A stretch of DNA of 64,000 nucleotides from an uncultured Acetatifactor sp. (GCA_910577235.1 CAJTMX010000003.1:84720-148719); one strand, 5' to 3'; shown: positions 43,758 through 53,080, numbered from the stretch's first letter. The notes: generated from the letters alone by a model not told the origin. Translations and numbers: made by a program.

Positions 43758-45264
43758 TGGTATTCATGATCTTATTCTGTGTCAGATCATCCCCTGACAA
43801 CTCCCCGACCACCTTGCGGTCTCTCATAACGATCAGCCGGGAACAGGTGCGTAACATTTCATCCGTCTCCGAAGAGATAAACGTGACGCTCATGCCCTCC
43901 GAGGCAAGTTTCAGAACCAGTTTCTGTATCTCGATCTTGGTACCCACGTCGATTCCCCGGGTAGGCTCATCCAGGATCAGATATTCCGGGTGGGCCAGCA
44001 GCCAGCGGGCCAGAATGACCTTCTGCTGATTTCCTCCGGAGAGAGACTTGATAGGCGTATCCGCCGACGCCGTCTTGATCTCCAGCAGCTTTATGTATTC
44101 GTCTGCGAACTTATTTGCCTCCGCCTTGGAGAAAGGTCTGAAAAAGCCTTTCAGCACCTGCAACGCAAGTATGATATTCTCCCGCACGGACAGATCGCCA
44201 ACTATGCCGTCAACCTTGCGATCCTCGGGCAGATAGGCAATACCGTTCTTCATAGCGTCAATGGGTTTGGCGATCTTGACGGTCTTCCCGTTTTTCTTCA
44301 CAGTACCGCCGATCACGCGGTCCGCTCCGAAGATCGCGCGCACGCACTCGCTTCTGCCTGAACCCAACAGTCCGGTAAAGCCGTTAACCTCCCCCTTCCT
44401 GATATGGAAGTCAAAGGGCTTGATCCCCGCGTCACTTTGCAGGCCCTCGGCCTCCAACACAACGCTGTCCGCGTCCTTCCCATGGTAGACCTGACTCTCG
44501 CTGCGGATCTCCGACATATCATCCAGCTCCTTGCCCAGCATCTTGGACACCAACTGCACCCGGGGAAGATCCTTGATCTCGTACTCACCTACCAGCTTTC
44601 CGTCCCGCAGGACCGTGATCTTATCACATACTTCATACACCTGGTCCAGGAAGTGCGTGACGAATATAATACCCACTCCGCGGGCCTTCAAATCGCGCAT
44701 CAGCCCAAACAGCTTTGCCACCTCCTGCTCGTCCAGAGACGATGTGGGCTCATCCAGTATCAATACCTTACAGTCCATATCCACTGCCCGGGCGATAGCC
44801 ACCATCTGCTGTATGGCGATAGAGCAGCTCGACAACTGCTGGTCGGCTCTGGCTGGAATATCCAGAGACCGCAATATCCTGTTGGCATCCGCATTCATCT
44901 TCTTCCAGTTCTGTCCCAGACCCTTGGTCCGGCCGATATACATGTTCTCCGCCACGGATAGATTGGGGCAGAGAGTGATCTCCTGGTACACGGTACTGAT
45001 TCCCAGCCTCTGGGCGTCCTGAGGGGAGCGGATAGCCACTGCTTTGTCAATCCCCTTCAGCCAGATCTGGCCCTCGTCCTTCTCGTACACGCCGGTCAAA
45101 ACCTTGATCAGTGTGGATTTGCCCGCACCGTTCTCCCCCATCAGGGCGTGGATCTCTCCCTCGCACAGACTGAAGTCCACTCCCTGCAGCGCTTTGACGC
45201 CCGGAAAACTTTTATGGATATTTCTCATTTCCAAAACAGACTTTTCTTTCACGGGTATGCTCAC
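43723..45264 (-). CDS. Sugar ABC transporter ATPase, two nucleotide-binding domains (YtfR-like)
   Basis: A 513-residue CUT2-type ATPase with two ABC domains. The first has Walker A G-E-N-G-A-G-K-S-T (about 43-51) and L-D-E-P-T-S-S-L-D. The second has S-L-S-G-G-N-Q-Q-K-V (about 405-414) and L-D-E-P-T-R-G-I-D-V. As usual in this family the second Walker A is degenerate (G-L-L-G-S-G-R-S-E). It energises uptake through the two downstream permeases. Confidence 0.92.
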   Translation of the reverse strand: MSIPVKEKSVLEMRNIHKSFPGVKALQGVDFSLCEGEIHALMGENGAGKSTLIKVLTGVYEKDEGQIWLKGIDKAVAIRSPQDAQRLGISTVYQEITLCPNLSVAENMYIGRTKGLGQNWKKMNADANRILRSLDIPARADQQLSSCSIAIQQMVAIARAVDMDCKVLILDEPTSSLDEQEVAKLFGLMRDLKARGVGIIFVTHFLDQVYEVCDKITVLRDGKLVGEYEIKDLPRVQLVSKMLGKELDDMSEIRSESQVYHGKDADSVVLEAEGLQSDAGIKPFDFHIRKGEVNGFTGLLGSGRSECVRAIFGADRVIGGTVKKNGKTVKIAKPIDAMKNGIAYLPEDRKVDGIVGDLSVRENIILALQVLKGFFRPFSKAEANKFADEYIKLLEIKTASADTPIKSLSGGNQQKVILARWLLAHPEYLILDEPTRGIDVGTKIEIQKLVLKLASEGMSVTFISSETDEMLRTCSRLIVMRDRKVVGELSGDDLTQNKIMNTIAGGEENNADA

Positions 45265-45280
45265 TCCTTATTTTCTGCAA

Positions 45281-45310
45281 AAAGCGCGGCAGGCGTACCT
45301 CGCCTGCCGC
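45281..45310 (-). terminator. Intercistronic hairpin between binding protein and ATPase genes
   Basis: Perfect 10-bp stem GCGGCAGGCG (45286-45295) with CGCCTGCCGC (45301-45310), followed on the minus strand by C and five T. It probably gives partial termination or 3'-end protection, so that more binding protein than transporter is made. Confidence 0.7.
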
Positions 45311-45333
45311 CTTTATTTAATCACATTGCCGGA

Positions 45334-46329
45334 TTAGATGCCATATTTATCAATGTCATCTTGGGTGATCTCGTTGGCATCAAAGCCTTTTTCTTCCATG
45401 ATGATCACTTTCGGGGAAATGGTCTCTCCCTTCTCCAGTTTCTGAATGATTTCATGGATCTTGGATGCCTGGTAAGGATTGCACTGACCGTCATAGTTCC
45501 AATTCTTATTGAGCAGCTCCTGCAGAGCCCATGTGTTGCAGTCAAATCCCATGATAATGACGTCCTTGCCCACGCCATGGGAGATGTTTGCCTTGTCCAG
45601 AGCCGCCACGGCACCCTTGGCCATATCATCGTTCTCCGCATAGATCACGTTGAAAGACTCGCCGGAATCGATAATGGACTGTACGATCTGCTGTGCTTCC
45701 TCAGCGCTCCAGTTTGCGGTCTGCTGCGTAACCAGATTCCAGTTGTCATTGGCTTCTACTGCGGCATTCAGCGCACCGCTGCGGCCCTTCTGCGCGGCAT
45801 TGCCGATAACGCCCTGGAGATGAATGATGTTATACTCGCTCAGGTTCTGATTGGTCAGCCATGTTACGGCAGTCTCACCTTCCTTGTCCATATCGGACAC
45901 GATGGATGCCTCGTACAGGCTGGAGTCCGCGTCGATCACGCGGTCAAACAGGATTACCTTGACGCCCTCAGTCTGCGCGTCCTTCAAAACGGTGTCCCAA
46001 CCGGCTGTATCAGCCGCAGACAGGAGCAGATACTCTACTCCGTCCTGAATGAACTTCTGAGCGGCATTGATCTGCTCGTCATTCATATTGCTGTAAGCAA
46101 AGGATGCGGCATAGCCGTTCTCCTCGGTGAACATGTTCTGCAGATCCTTGTTGTTGGCGGTACGATATCCGGACTCGTTGGAGTCGTTGTTGATGATACC
46201 CACCTTGATGAGTTCGCCGCCCTGATTTCCTGCATCACCGCCGGTACTTGCCGCAGGCTCGCTGCCACATGCGGTCATGCCCGCCACCATGGCGACAGTA
46301 AGTAACAATCCTAAAACTTTCTTTTTCAT
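45334..46329 (-). CDS. Sugar-binding lipoprotein of the ABC transporter (YtfQ-like)
   Basis: A 331-residue periplasmic-binding-protein-like lipoprotein. The signal peptide ends in M-T-A-C with the lipidated Cys at 21. The mature part is a Peripla_BP_4 fold: V-G-I-I-N-N-D-S-N-E-S-G-Y-R-T-A near the start and A-E-N-D-D-M-A-K-G-A in the middle, both typical of the YtfQ group for galactofuranose. GGGAGGAAAG precedes the ATG. It is the first gene of the operon (binding protein, ATPase, two permeases, chemoreceptor). Confidence 0.9.
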   Translation of the reverse strand: MKKKVLGLLLTVAMVAGMTACGSEPAASTGGDAGNQGGELIKVGIINNDSNESGYRTANNKDLQNMFTEENGYAASFAYSNMNDEQINAAQKFIQDGVEYLLLSAADTAGWDTVLKDAQTEGVKVILFDRVIDADSSLYEASIVSDMDKEGETAVTWLTNQNLSEYNIIHLQGVIGNAAQKGRSGALNAAVEANDNWNLVTQQTANWSAEEAQQIVQSIIDSGESFNVIYAENDDMAKGAVAALDKANISHGVGKDVIIMGFDCNTWALQELLNKNWNYDGQCNPYQASKIHEIIQKLEKGETISPKVIIMEEKGFDANEITQDDIDKYGI

Positions 46330-46388
46330 ACTCTTTCCTCCCGTTCAATTATATGAAATATTTTGGAGCATCCGCTCCTTATGCACCA

Positions 46389-46417
46389 ATATTAACATCA
46401 TCAATAATACCCGTCAA
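46389..46417 (-). promoter_or_regulatory. Promoter of the sugar ABC operon
   Basis: On the minus strand TTGACG (46417-46412), 17-base spacer, TAATAT (46394-46389), about 60 bp upstream of the binding-protein start. Confidence 0.7.
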
Positions 46418-46436
46418 TTTGCCAATATAGCAAATT
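46416..46436. promoter_or_regulatory. Operator-like dyad over the -35 box
   Basis: A perfect inverted repeat AATTTGC (46416-46422) with GCAAATT (46430-46436), spaced by seven bases and touching the -35. It is a likely binding site for the divergent regulator at 46769 or for the AraC-type response regulator at 47790. Confidence 0.6.
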
Positions 46437-46768
46437 CTCCAAGTTTATAAGATATTTACAATACAAATTCTGTGTGATAAGATTATTTTCAGTACAAATT
46501 GTTCTCCGCAGAGATAAAAACGGTGATTTTTTTAAGAGTAATGTATGATTTTTTATTTCAGGGCACATTTGGAGATTGCCCCAAAAGGATATTTGCGGTT
46601 TCATAAGTGTACATAATAACAACTTTGTTTTATTTAATTGTATTTTTTTAGGAGGATTTTAGGTTTTTTCCGTTGGAAATAGCACATTGGATCTGCTTTA
46701 AATCAATCATGTTGATTTTTTATGGGAATATTTACAGGTCTACAGGACATGCAGAAAGGAAGGCGCTG

Positions 46769-47845
46769 ATGGCTGTCAAATACAAATGGCTGGCAGAACA
46801 GCTTCGCAAAAAAGTATATGACAATATGGAAAGGGGCATCCCGAAGTTTCCCTCCGAGCAGGAGTTGTGTCTCCATTACCGGGTAAGCCGCCAGACCGTG
46901 CGCCAGTCTCTGGCGCTTTTGGAACAGGAGGGGCTGATCCTTAGGAGGCAGGGCAGCGGTTCCTACATTACGGGGCTTACCCCGGGAGAAAACACCGTGG
47001 GCCTGCTGCTCGTGGACGATCAGGACGCGCACCATACCGCCCTGCTGGACGGCCTGCAGCAGAGCCTGTCCCAAAAAGGATTCTCTACCGGCCTGCATCT
47101 CACCGGCAACAGCACATACGCGGAGCGCGGCATCCTGTCCGGCCTGTTGGAGTCCGAATCCCCTCCCAGAGGACTGATCATAGAGGGGGTAAAGAGCGCC
47201 CTGCCCAATCCCAATCTGGATCTGTACAGGCGGCTGCGCTCCAAGGGTATCCCCATAGTGTTCCTCTCCGGTTTCTATGGGGCACTGTCCCAAATCCCCG
47301 TTATTAGGGAGGATGATCTTGGGGGCAGCGCCCTGCTGACAAAGTATCTGCTGCAGCAGGGACACCGGACCATCGGGGCAATCTTTAAGTCGGATGACCT
47401 ACAGGGGGTTGAGCGTTTCCAGGGCTTTGCGGAAACCATGCGCGAGTCCGGCATGCCCGTTCGGGATGAACGGATCTGCTGGTATGATACGGAAGACCTG
47501 GACCCTTTTTATTCCGCTCCCTATGATTTTTTGCACCGTATGGCACAGAGACGGCTGCAAGGCTGCAGCGCCGTTATCTGTCATAACAGCGAGGTAGCCT
47601 ACTGGCTGTCCCGCATCCTGCCGGATGCCGTAATGGCATCCTGTGAGAATACCTATTTGGGTGCGGGTGATCCTTCGACTTTCACCGGGTTGGAGCGAAA
47701 CCCCCGCGAGCTGGGAAACTTGGCGGCCCAAGCCATAACGGACCGCCTGAGGGGACTGCCCGTGTCCTCGCGGGAGCTGCCCCTTAAGCTTATCCCTTTG
47801 TCCCCATACGGTACTCCCTGGGACTCAAGCCGTGATTTTTCTTAA
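46769..47845 (+). CDS. GntR/LacI-type sugar regulator (AraR-like)
   Basis: A 358-residue repressor with a GntR winged helix (about 1-70: F-P-S-E-Q-E-L-C, then V-S-R-Q-T-V-R-Q-S-L) joined to a LacI-type sugar-binding domain (about 80-350). This is the AraR architecture. The start at 46769 follows GGAAGG by a short spacer. It is divergent from the sugar ABC operon and probably controls it in response to the sugar. Its 3' end overlaps that of the convergent response-regulator gene by 56 bp. Confidence 0.85.
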   Translation: MAVKYKWLAEQLRKKVYDNMERGIPKFPSEQELCLHYRVSRQTVRQSLALLEQEGLILRRQGSGSYITGLTPGENTVGLLLVDDQDAHHTALLDGLQQSLSQKGFSTGLHLTGNSTYAERGILSGLLESESPPRGLIIEGVKSALPNPNLDLYRRLRSKGIPIVFLSGFYGALSQIPVIREDDLGGSALLTKYLLQQGHRTIGAIFKSDDLQGVERFQGFAETMRESGMPVRDERICWYDTEDLDPFYSAPYDFLHRMAQRRLQGCSAVICHNSEVAYWLSRILPDAVMASCENTYLGAGDPSTFTGLERNPRELGNLAAQAITDRLRGLPVSSRELPLKLIPLSPYGTPWDSSRDFS

Positions 47846-49403
47846 ATACAAAACTGAAATAATGGGGGTCCTTATAACCTGCCAGCATAGCGATCTCGCC
47901 GGATGACTTATCCGTGGTCTTTAAGAGTTTTCTGGCCTTTTCCATCCTTTTGGCAGTCACATATTCCACAAAGGTACTCTCCATGCTCTGGCTGAATATG
48001 GCGCTGAAATAATTGGCGCTCACGCCCACTTCCTCGGATACGCTGTTCAGGGAAAGGCTTTCCTGGTCAAAATTCGCGTCGATATACTCCAGGGCTTTGT
48101 GCAGTATCTTGCCTTTCTGATAGTCGCTCTCCTTATTGCGGAAGAAAAATGCCGTCTCCAGCATATCCGTGAGATACTCTTCCACATCCTCCGGTGCCAT
48201 GTTCATATCCCACGCGGGATTGCGCATTCTGCCCTCGAATTCCTCGTCGGATATTCCCAGGGAATCCCTATAGGAAGACACGGCAAAACGGATATTCAAC
48301 ACCACATAGTCCCGAAACATCCTGGAGGAAAGCGCCTCCCGGATATTTTGCAGATAGGAGTCCACAAAATCCCGGATCTCGCCCACGTTTCCGCCAAACA
48401 GAAAATCACGTATAACCTTGGGGTCCATCTGGGCAGGATCGACCTCCTTGATCTCCCTCTCCTCCTGTCCATTGTGTTGCTCCTCCAGAAGCTGCTCCGA
48501 TAGTATGTGCAGTCTGGGGGCTATAAACCGATAGGCCAGGCAGTGATTAACCACCAGATAGCATTCCGGCAGCATACTCATTCTCTCCACGGCTTTTCCC
48601 GTGGCCACATACCAGTCCAACAATTCCTGTGTATCCTCGCAGCATTTCTGTATATGGTGGATAGCCCTCTGAATCAGTTCCGGCAGTTCCTCCGCCGCTC
48701 CCTTGATCAGTACGCCATAACAGTCAACATTCCATCTGAAAAGTATGTATCCGCCCCTGCGCAGAAAGTAATGAAGAATCATATCCTGCCGCCTCGAAAC
48801 CCGTTCCCTCATCTCCTGAGAAAGATCTCTCTTCTCCCTCAGATAAAAAAACAGCAGGTTATACCAAGGTGCCGAGACCTCCAGAGACGCCCTTGCCGCC
48901 TCCTCATAGATCTCCGATACAGAGAGTTCTCCTCCCAACACCTTCTCAAAAAAGCGCCTTCTGGAGAATTGTTCATACTCATGCATCTCATACTGATACT
49001 TAGCCTGATAGTCTTCCGCCTCCGCGCTCTGCTCTATCTTGTCTTTCAGCTCTGTCAGAACCTTTTTCAACGCGTGCTTGGTGATGGGTTTCAGAAGGTA
49101 CTGCTCCACCCCCAGTTCGATAGCCGTCCTGGCATACTCAAAGTCGTCATATCCGCTGATAATGACTATCTTCATCCTGGGAAATTCCCCGGACACGATC
49201 CTGCACAGGGACAAGCCGTCCATAAAGGGCATCTTGATGTCTGTGATCAACACATCCGGTTTAGTCTGCCGGATCAGCGGAAGCGCCATCTCCCCGTCCG
49301 CCGCCTCGCCCACAAAGCGGTAACCGTATTGCTCCCAGGGTATGGTGTTCTTGAGCCCCTCCCTGATCACGGTCTCATCCTCCACTAAAAACAGTTTTAT
49401 CAT
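47790..49403 (-). CDS. AraC-type response regulator (YesN-like)
   Basis: A 537-residue regulator: N-terminal receiver (1-120) with acidic pocket E8-D9 and acceptor D55 in T-D-I-K-M-P-F-M-D-G, a helical middle region (about 130-420) and a C-terminal AraC/XylS DNA-binding domain (about 435-535, V-S-A-N-Y-F-S-A-I-F-S and G-Y-K-D-P-H-Y-F-S). It is the output partner of the kinase at 50446, with the binding lipoprotein between them. The likely target is the sugar ABC operon 2 kb away. Confidence 0.92.
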   Translation of the reverse strand: MIKLFLVEDETVIREGLKNTIPWEQYGYRFVGEAADGEMALPLIRQTKPDVLITDIKMPFMDGLSLCRIVSGEFPRMKIVIISGYDDFEYARTAIELGVEQYLLKPITKHALKKVLTELKDKIEQSAEAEDYQAKYQYEMHEYEQFSRRRFFEKVLGGELSVSEIYEEAARASLEVSAPWYNLLFFYLREKRDLSQEMRERVSRRQDMILHYFLRRGGYILFRWNVDCYGVLIKGAAEELPELIQRAIHHIQKCCEDTQELLDWYVATGKAVERMSMLPECYLVVNHCLAYRFIAPRLHILSEQLLEEQHNGQEEREIKEVDPAQMDPKVIRDFLFGGNVGEIRDFVDSYLQNIREALSSRMFRDYVVLNIRFAVSSYRDSLGISDEEFEGRMRNPAWDMNMAPEDVEEYLTDMLETAFFFRNKESDYQKGKILHKALEYIDANFDQESLSLNSVSEEVGVSANYFSAIFSQSMESTFVEYVTAKRMEKARKLLKTTDKSSGEIAMLAGYKDPHYFSFVFKKNHGLSPREYRMGTKG

Positions 49404-49414
49404 GTCTCACCTCG

Positions 49415-50449
49415 TCAATAATCCCGGTCATCCAGATACTCTCCCACATTTTCCGGCGTAAATACCTGTTCCTCCATATAAAAAGTTTTGTCAACCTCTT
49501 CTCCCCGCTCCAGCGCCTGGATGATCTGTTCCACCAATTCTCCCTGCCTGGGGTTACACTCGATGTCCACATTGATCACGCCCTGCTCAACCAATTTCAG
49601 AGCCGCCTTGACCGCGTCAAAAGATATCAGGATCACGTCCCCCTCTGTTCCCGTGGAGATCCCCCGGCGGTTCATGGCGTCCAACGCGCCGAAAGTCATA
49701 TCGTCATTCTGAGAGACGACCACATCGATATCCTCATATTTGATCAGAAGACTTTCCATGACTTCCCGGCCTTTGGCCGTGGTGTATTCCGCGTCCACCT
49801 GTTCCAGAATGATCCAGTTCTCATGGGTGTCAGCTATCTCCTGAAAGCCTTCGGTCCTTCCGATGGCGGCGGTAGCGCCCTCCGTTCCCTGGAGTACCAC
49901 AATATGGATCTGCTCATCCTGCCGGTTCTGCTCTACAAGGTATTCTTCCAGCCATATCCCGGCGTTATTGCCCTCCCTGTGAAAATCGGAACCCACCCAC
50001 GCGGTATACAGGGAATCATCCTCCACATCCACCTGCCGGTCCATAAGTATCACCGGTATCTCCGCATCTTTCGCCTCCTGCAGGACTATATCCCATCCGC
50101 TCTCGGTGATGGGGGAAAAAACGATATAATCCACTTGCCGGGAAATAAACCGCCGGATCGCCTTGATCTGATTGTCCTGCTTTTGCCGTGCGTTGCTGAA
50201 AAGCAGAAAATAGCCTTTCTCGCTGGTAAACGCCTCCTGGATGGATACCGTGTTGGCTGTTCTCCACACAGACTCGCTCCCCACCTGGGATACGCCCACC
50301 ACCACCAGATCCCCCTCGTCGACGGCGGAGGACTCCTCCTGTTCCCGGCTGATGTTGAACTGTCCCACGCATCCTGTGAGTACAGATATCATCAAAATCG
50401 GGAGCAGATATCCAAATGCTCTTCTTTTGCCGCAACCTTTCCCTCTCAT
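49415..50449 (-). CDS. Sugar-binding lipoprotein linked to a two-component system
   Basis: A 344-residue lipoprotein with lipobox L-T-G-C (Cys 27) and a Peripla_BP_4 fold similar to the YtfQ-like protein (V-G-V-S-Q-V-G-S-E-S-V-W-R-T-A, S-Q-N-D-D-M-T-F-G-A). It has no permease genes beside it. It lies between the sensor kinase (4-bp overlap) and the response regulator (11-bp gap), so its job is probably to bind the sugar and signal through the kinase rather than to feed a transporter. Confidence 0.85.
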   Translation of the reverse strand: MRGKGCGKRRAFGYLLPILMISVLTGCVGQFNISREQEESSAVDEGDLVVVGVSQVGSESVWRTANTVSIQEAFTSEKGYFLLFSNARQKQDNQIKAIRRFISRQVDYIVFSPITESGWDIVLQEAKDAEIPVILMDRQVDVEDDSLYTAWVGSDFHREGNNAGIWLEEYLVEQNRQDEQIHIVVLQGTEGATAAIGRTEGFQEIADTHENWIILEQVDAEYTTAKGREVMESLLIKYEDIDVVVSQNDDMTFGALDAMNRRGISTGTEGDVILISFDAVKAALKLVEQGVINVDIECNPRQGELVEQIIQALERGEEVDKTFYMEEQVFTPENVGEYLDDRDY

Positions 50450-51927
50450 AATGCTTTCCCCACCTCTTCCGTCATTCTCACTGCCGGAATGGTGACCTCC
50501 ACAATCGTTCCCTTCCCTTTGGTGGAACTGATCCTGAGGCCGTATTCCTCCCCAAAATACATATGTATCCTCTCGTTTACATTGGCAAGGCCAAAGCCTT
50601 TCTCCGTCTCCTGACAGGGACGGCAGATCTCTCTGCGCAGAAATTCCAGCTCGGCCTGATCCATACCGATGCCATTGTCCCGCACTGTCAGATGTATACT
50701 GTCTCCCTCTTTCTCCCCGTGAATATGAATATAGCCTTTGGCTCTCTTGTACTTTATTCCGTGGTATAACGCGTTTTCCACCAGGGGCTGCAATGTAAGC
50801 TTGGGAATCTGGTAATCATATACCGTCTGATCGATCTGGATATCGTACTCCAGTATATCGCGGTAGCGCATTTCCTGTATCTCCAGATAATTGCGGATAT
50901 GCTTCTCCTCCTCCCGGATGGAAATAAACTCTTTTCCTTTGCTGAGTACCAGCCTGAAAAAACTGGACAGCGTAATGACCATGTTCACAGCCTGATCCGT
51001 CTCGTTACTCTCAATAAGCCAGACGATGGTATCCAGCGTATTGTACAGGAAATGAGGGTTGATCTGCTCCTGCAACAGCCGCAGATCCATTCTGCGCATC
51101 TTTTCCTCGTCCTCCCTGACCTGGTCGATCAGAGCCTGCATATTCTCCGTCATATTATTAAAGGCCAGTCCCAGCGCGGATATCTCGTCCTGGGAGCGGA
51201 TACGCGCTCTAACCGCAAAATCCCCCTCCGCAACCTTTTCCGTAGCGTCACACAATTCACGTATGGGCGCAAGAATGCCTTTGGCAATCAAAAAGGTAGT
51301 ACTCACCGCCACCAGGACCAGCGCCGCCGTCAATACGCTGCACAGGATCAGAAACTGATTGATCTGCTGGTGCAGCTGGGTGGTTACTTTTTCCATGTTT
51401 CTGGTCTGATGATAAATAAAATACTGTATATCTTCCTGTATCAGTTCTGTCAGAGTATAAATATTGTTGTCCAATTCCCGGATATTTTCATTGTAATTGC
51501 CGCCCGTCAGCGAATTCTCCCGAATATCGTCCACTCTCTTTTCCAGCGTATCGATATTTCGGAGCATACTCTGCAGCCATACCATGCTCTCCTCATCCAA
51601 AGCGGCATTCATCAGCTGTGAGAAAGAGTTCCGGCACCTATGGATCAAGGCATATGGGTCTTCCAGCGTGGGGTCCTCCTCGATCCGGTCAAAGGACACA
51701 TAACCCACTACCAGCTTATACAGACTTTCATCCATATCCTCCTTGAAGTTCAGATTGTAGTTGTTAGCCACTGTTATGTTGCTGACGATTTCGTCATAAT
51801 TACGGCTGTAATTCAGCATGGAAGCCAGAAGGTACATGGCCAGAGACAAAAAGGGCAGAGCGGCAGTCAGGGACATCAGCAGAATTTTTCTGCGGATGGA
51901 AGATCGGAATTTTCTCTTATTGGACAT
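50446..51927 (-). CDS. Sensor histidine kinase (YesM-like)
   Basis: A 493-residue kinase of the His_kinase/LytS-YesM class: membrane helix (about 15-37), outer sensor region (about 40-210), second helix (about 215-238), HAMP, then Q-I-N-P-H-F-L-Y-N-T with the phosphorylated His near 305, and an HATPase with V-R-D-N-G-I-G-M and G-F-G-L-A-N-V-N-E-R. The start at 51927 follows GGAG at nine bases and overlaps the RdgB-like stop by 11 bp. It works with the lipoprotein and response regulator downstream. Confidence 0.9.
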   Translation of the reverse strand: MSNKRKFRSSIRRKILLMSLTAALPFLSLAMYLLASMLNYSRNYDEIVSNITVANNYNLNFKEDMDESLYKLVVGYVSFDRIEEDPTLEDPYALIHRCRNSFSQLMNAALDEESMVWLQSMLRNIDTLEKRVDDIRENSLTGGNYNENIRELDNNIYTLTELIQEDIQYFIYHQTRNMEKVTTQLHQQINQFLILCSVLTAALVLVAVSTTFLIAKGILAPIRELCDATEKVAEGDFAVRARIRSQDEISALGLAFNNMTENMQALIDQVREDEEKMRRMDLRLLQEQINPHFLYNTLDTIVWLIESNETDQAVNMVITLSSFFRLVLSKGKEFISIREEEKHIRNYLEIQEMRYRDILEYDIQIDQTVYDYQIPKLTLQPLVENALYHGIKYKRAKGYIHIHGEKEGDSIHLTVRDNGIGMDQAELEFLRREICRPCQETEKGFGLANVNERIHMYFGEEYGLRISSTKGKGTIVEVTIPAVRMTEEVGKAL

Positions 51928-52531
51928 ATTTATCAGCTCCATTGGCGCGGAAAAACTCCACAAAGCCTTCATAGCCAACCAGCTCGTCCGCGTCGTGGGC
52001 ATTGATGTCGTAATAGTACTCTCCTGTGTCAAGCCGCTTGGAAATACTGTCAAGAGGAAAGCCGGGACGGCGTATCTCATGGGGCTTTGCCGTGAGCAGA
52101 AACCGGTGGCTGGCCAGACTGTCATCCATGGACTCACTGACATGCTCCCTGTCCAGAATCAGACAGATCGCGTTGCGGTACCGCGCAATGATATCCCCAT
52201 AGCGGGCAGCCAGTCCCCCATAATAGTCCAGCATGCCCTGATCGTCCAGATAGACACCCTGTGGAGAACGCACATGCAGCCCCGGCTGCATTTGAGGGGG
52301 AAAACCTTCCAGATACAGCCCCGAATCACAGGAAAACAGGGGAATTTTATATTGATGGTAATAAAAGAGTGCCTTTTGCCGGGCATTTTCCAGAGGCGTA
52401 CCCCCCTCCTCCGGTGCCAACGGCGTCTGTCCCATGTCCTTAAGGCTGAGCAGGCTGATCCCCAAAGGCCTCAGGGCATCCCGCATGGCCGTGTATTTGG
52501 CCGGGTTGGATGTGGCAAATAAAAGTTGCAT
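51917..52531 (-). CDS. RdgB/HAM1-family non-canonical purine NTP pyrophosphatase
   Basis: A 204-residue protein with the family pattern at both ends: L-F-A-T-S-N-P-A-K at 4-12, then E-G-G-T-P-L-E-N-A-R-Q-K-A, C-D-S-G-L-Y-L-E-G, and a late G-F-P-L-D-S-I-S-K. Canonical members remove ITP and XTP from the nucleotide pool. The core region is more divergent than in housekeeping RdgB, so substrate preference is uncertain. It lies 12 bp after trmL. Confidence 0.8.
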   Translation of the reverse strand: MQLLFATSNPAKYTAMRDALRPLGISLLSLKDMGQTPLAPEEGGTPLENARQKALFYYHQYKIPLFSCDSGLYLEGFPPQMQPGLHVRSPQGVYLDDQGMLDYYGGLAARYGDIIARYRNAICLILDREHVSESMDDSLASHRFLLTAKPHEIRRPGFPLDSISKRLDTGEYYYDINAHDADELVGYEGFVEFFRANGADKYVQ

Positions 52532-52543
52532 GGTCGTATCTCC

Positions 52544-53074
52544 TCACGTATCTGATGCCGTTTTCTCCGTCTCCACACTCTCCGTCCAATTTAGACGGTG
52601 CAGCGCTCCCTGCTCCTGCAATCCCGCAAAGTTCTGCTGCCGCAGCGCCTCATAGAGTACGATGGCTACGGAATTGGACAGATTCAGGGAGCGGATATCC
52701 GACAGCATGGGGATGCGGATACAGTTTTCCTCATGTTCCACCAGAAGTTCCTCCGGTATCCCCGCGCTCTCCCTGCCGAACATAATATAGTCGTCCGGAC
52801 CGAAAGATACCTCTGTGTAACATCTCCTGGCCTTTGTGGTGGCCATCCAGATTTTGGCTCCCGGATGTTTATCCAAAAACTCCCTGTAATTCATATATCT
52901 GGATACATTTAATTTGTTCCAGTAGTCCATGCCGGCCCGGCGGATGGATTTTTCGTCCAGATGAAACCCCAGCGGCTCGATCAGATGCAGCGTGGTCCCT
53001 GTAGCCACGCAGGTACGCCCGATGTTGCCGGTGTTGGCCGGGATCTCCGGTTGGTGCAATATAATATGGGGCAT
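52544..53074 (-). CDS. trmL: tRNA (cytidine/uridine-34 2'-O)-methyltransferase TrmL
   Basis: A 176-residue SPOUT methyltransferase. It starts H-I-I-L-H-Q-P-E-I-P-A-N-T-G-N-I-G-R-T-C, and carries F-G-R-E-S-A-G-I-P-E and I-P-M-L-S-D-I-R-S-L-N-L-S-N-S-V-A, which form the knotted SAM site. It methylates the wobble nucleotide ribose of leucine tRNAs. The last 25 residues are an acidic tail. It is 6 bp after the aminotransferase gene. Confidence 0.93.
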   Translation of the reverse strand: MPHIILHQPEIPANTGNIGRTCVATGTTLHLIEPLGFHLDEKSIRRAGMDYWNKLNVSRYMNYREFLDKHPGAKIWMATTKARRCYTEVSFGPDDYIMFGRESAGIPEELLVEHEENCIRIPMLSDIRSLNLSNSVAIVLYEALRQQNFAGLQEQGALHRLNWTESVETEKTASDT

Positions 53075-53080
53075 TGGGGC

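Larger units (their letters stand above)
46330..46768. other. AT-rich divergent control region
   Basis: A 439-bp region between the sugar ABC operon and the GntR/LacI-type regulator. It contains the operon promoter and operator at 46389-46436, and two copies of a (G/A)TACAAATT motif (about 46462-46469 and 46492-46500) that could be half-sites. A second AGGAGGATTTTAGG purine block at 46650 has no ATG at a suitable distance. No gene is seen. Confidence 0.6.

Noticed and set aside
51928..52143. Longer sensor kinase with 72 extra residues
   Set aside because: The extension only mirrors the RdgB-like gene in another frame; the start at 51927 has a ribosome binding site and a standard N-terminus.
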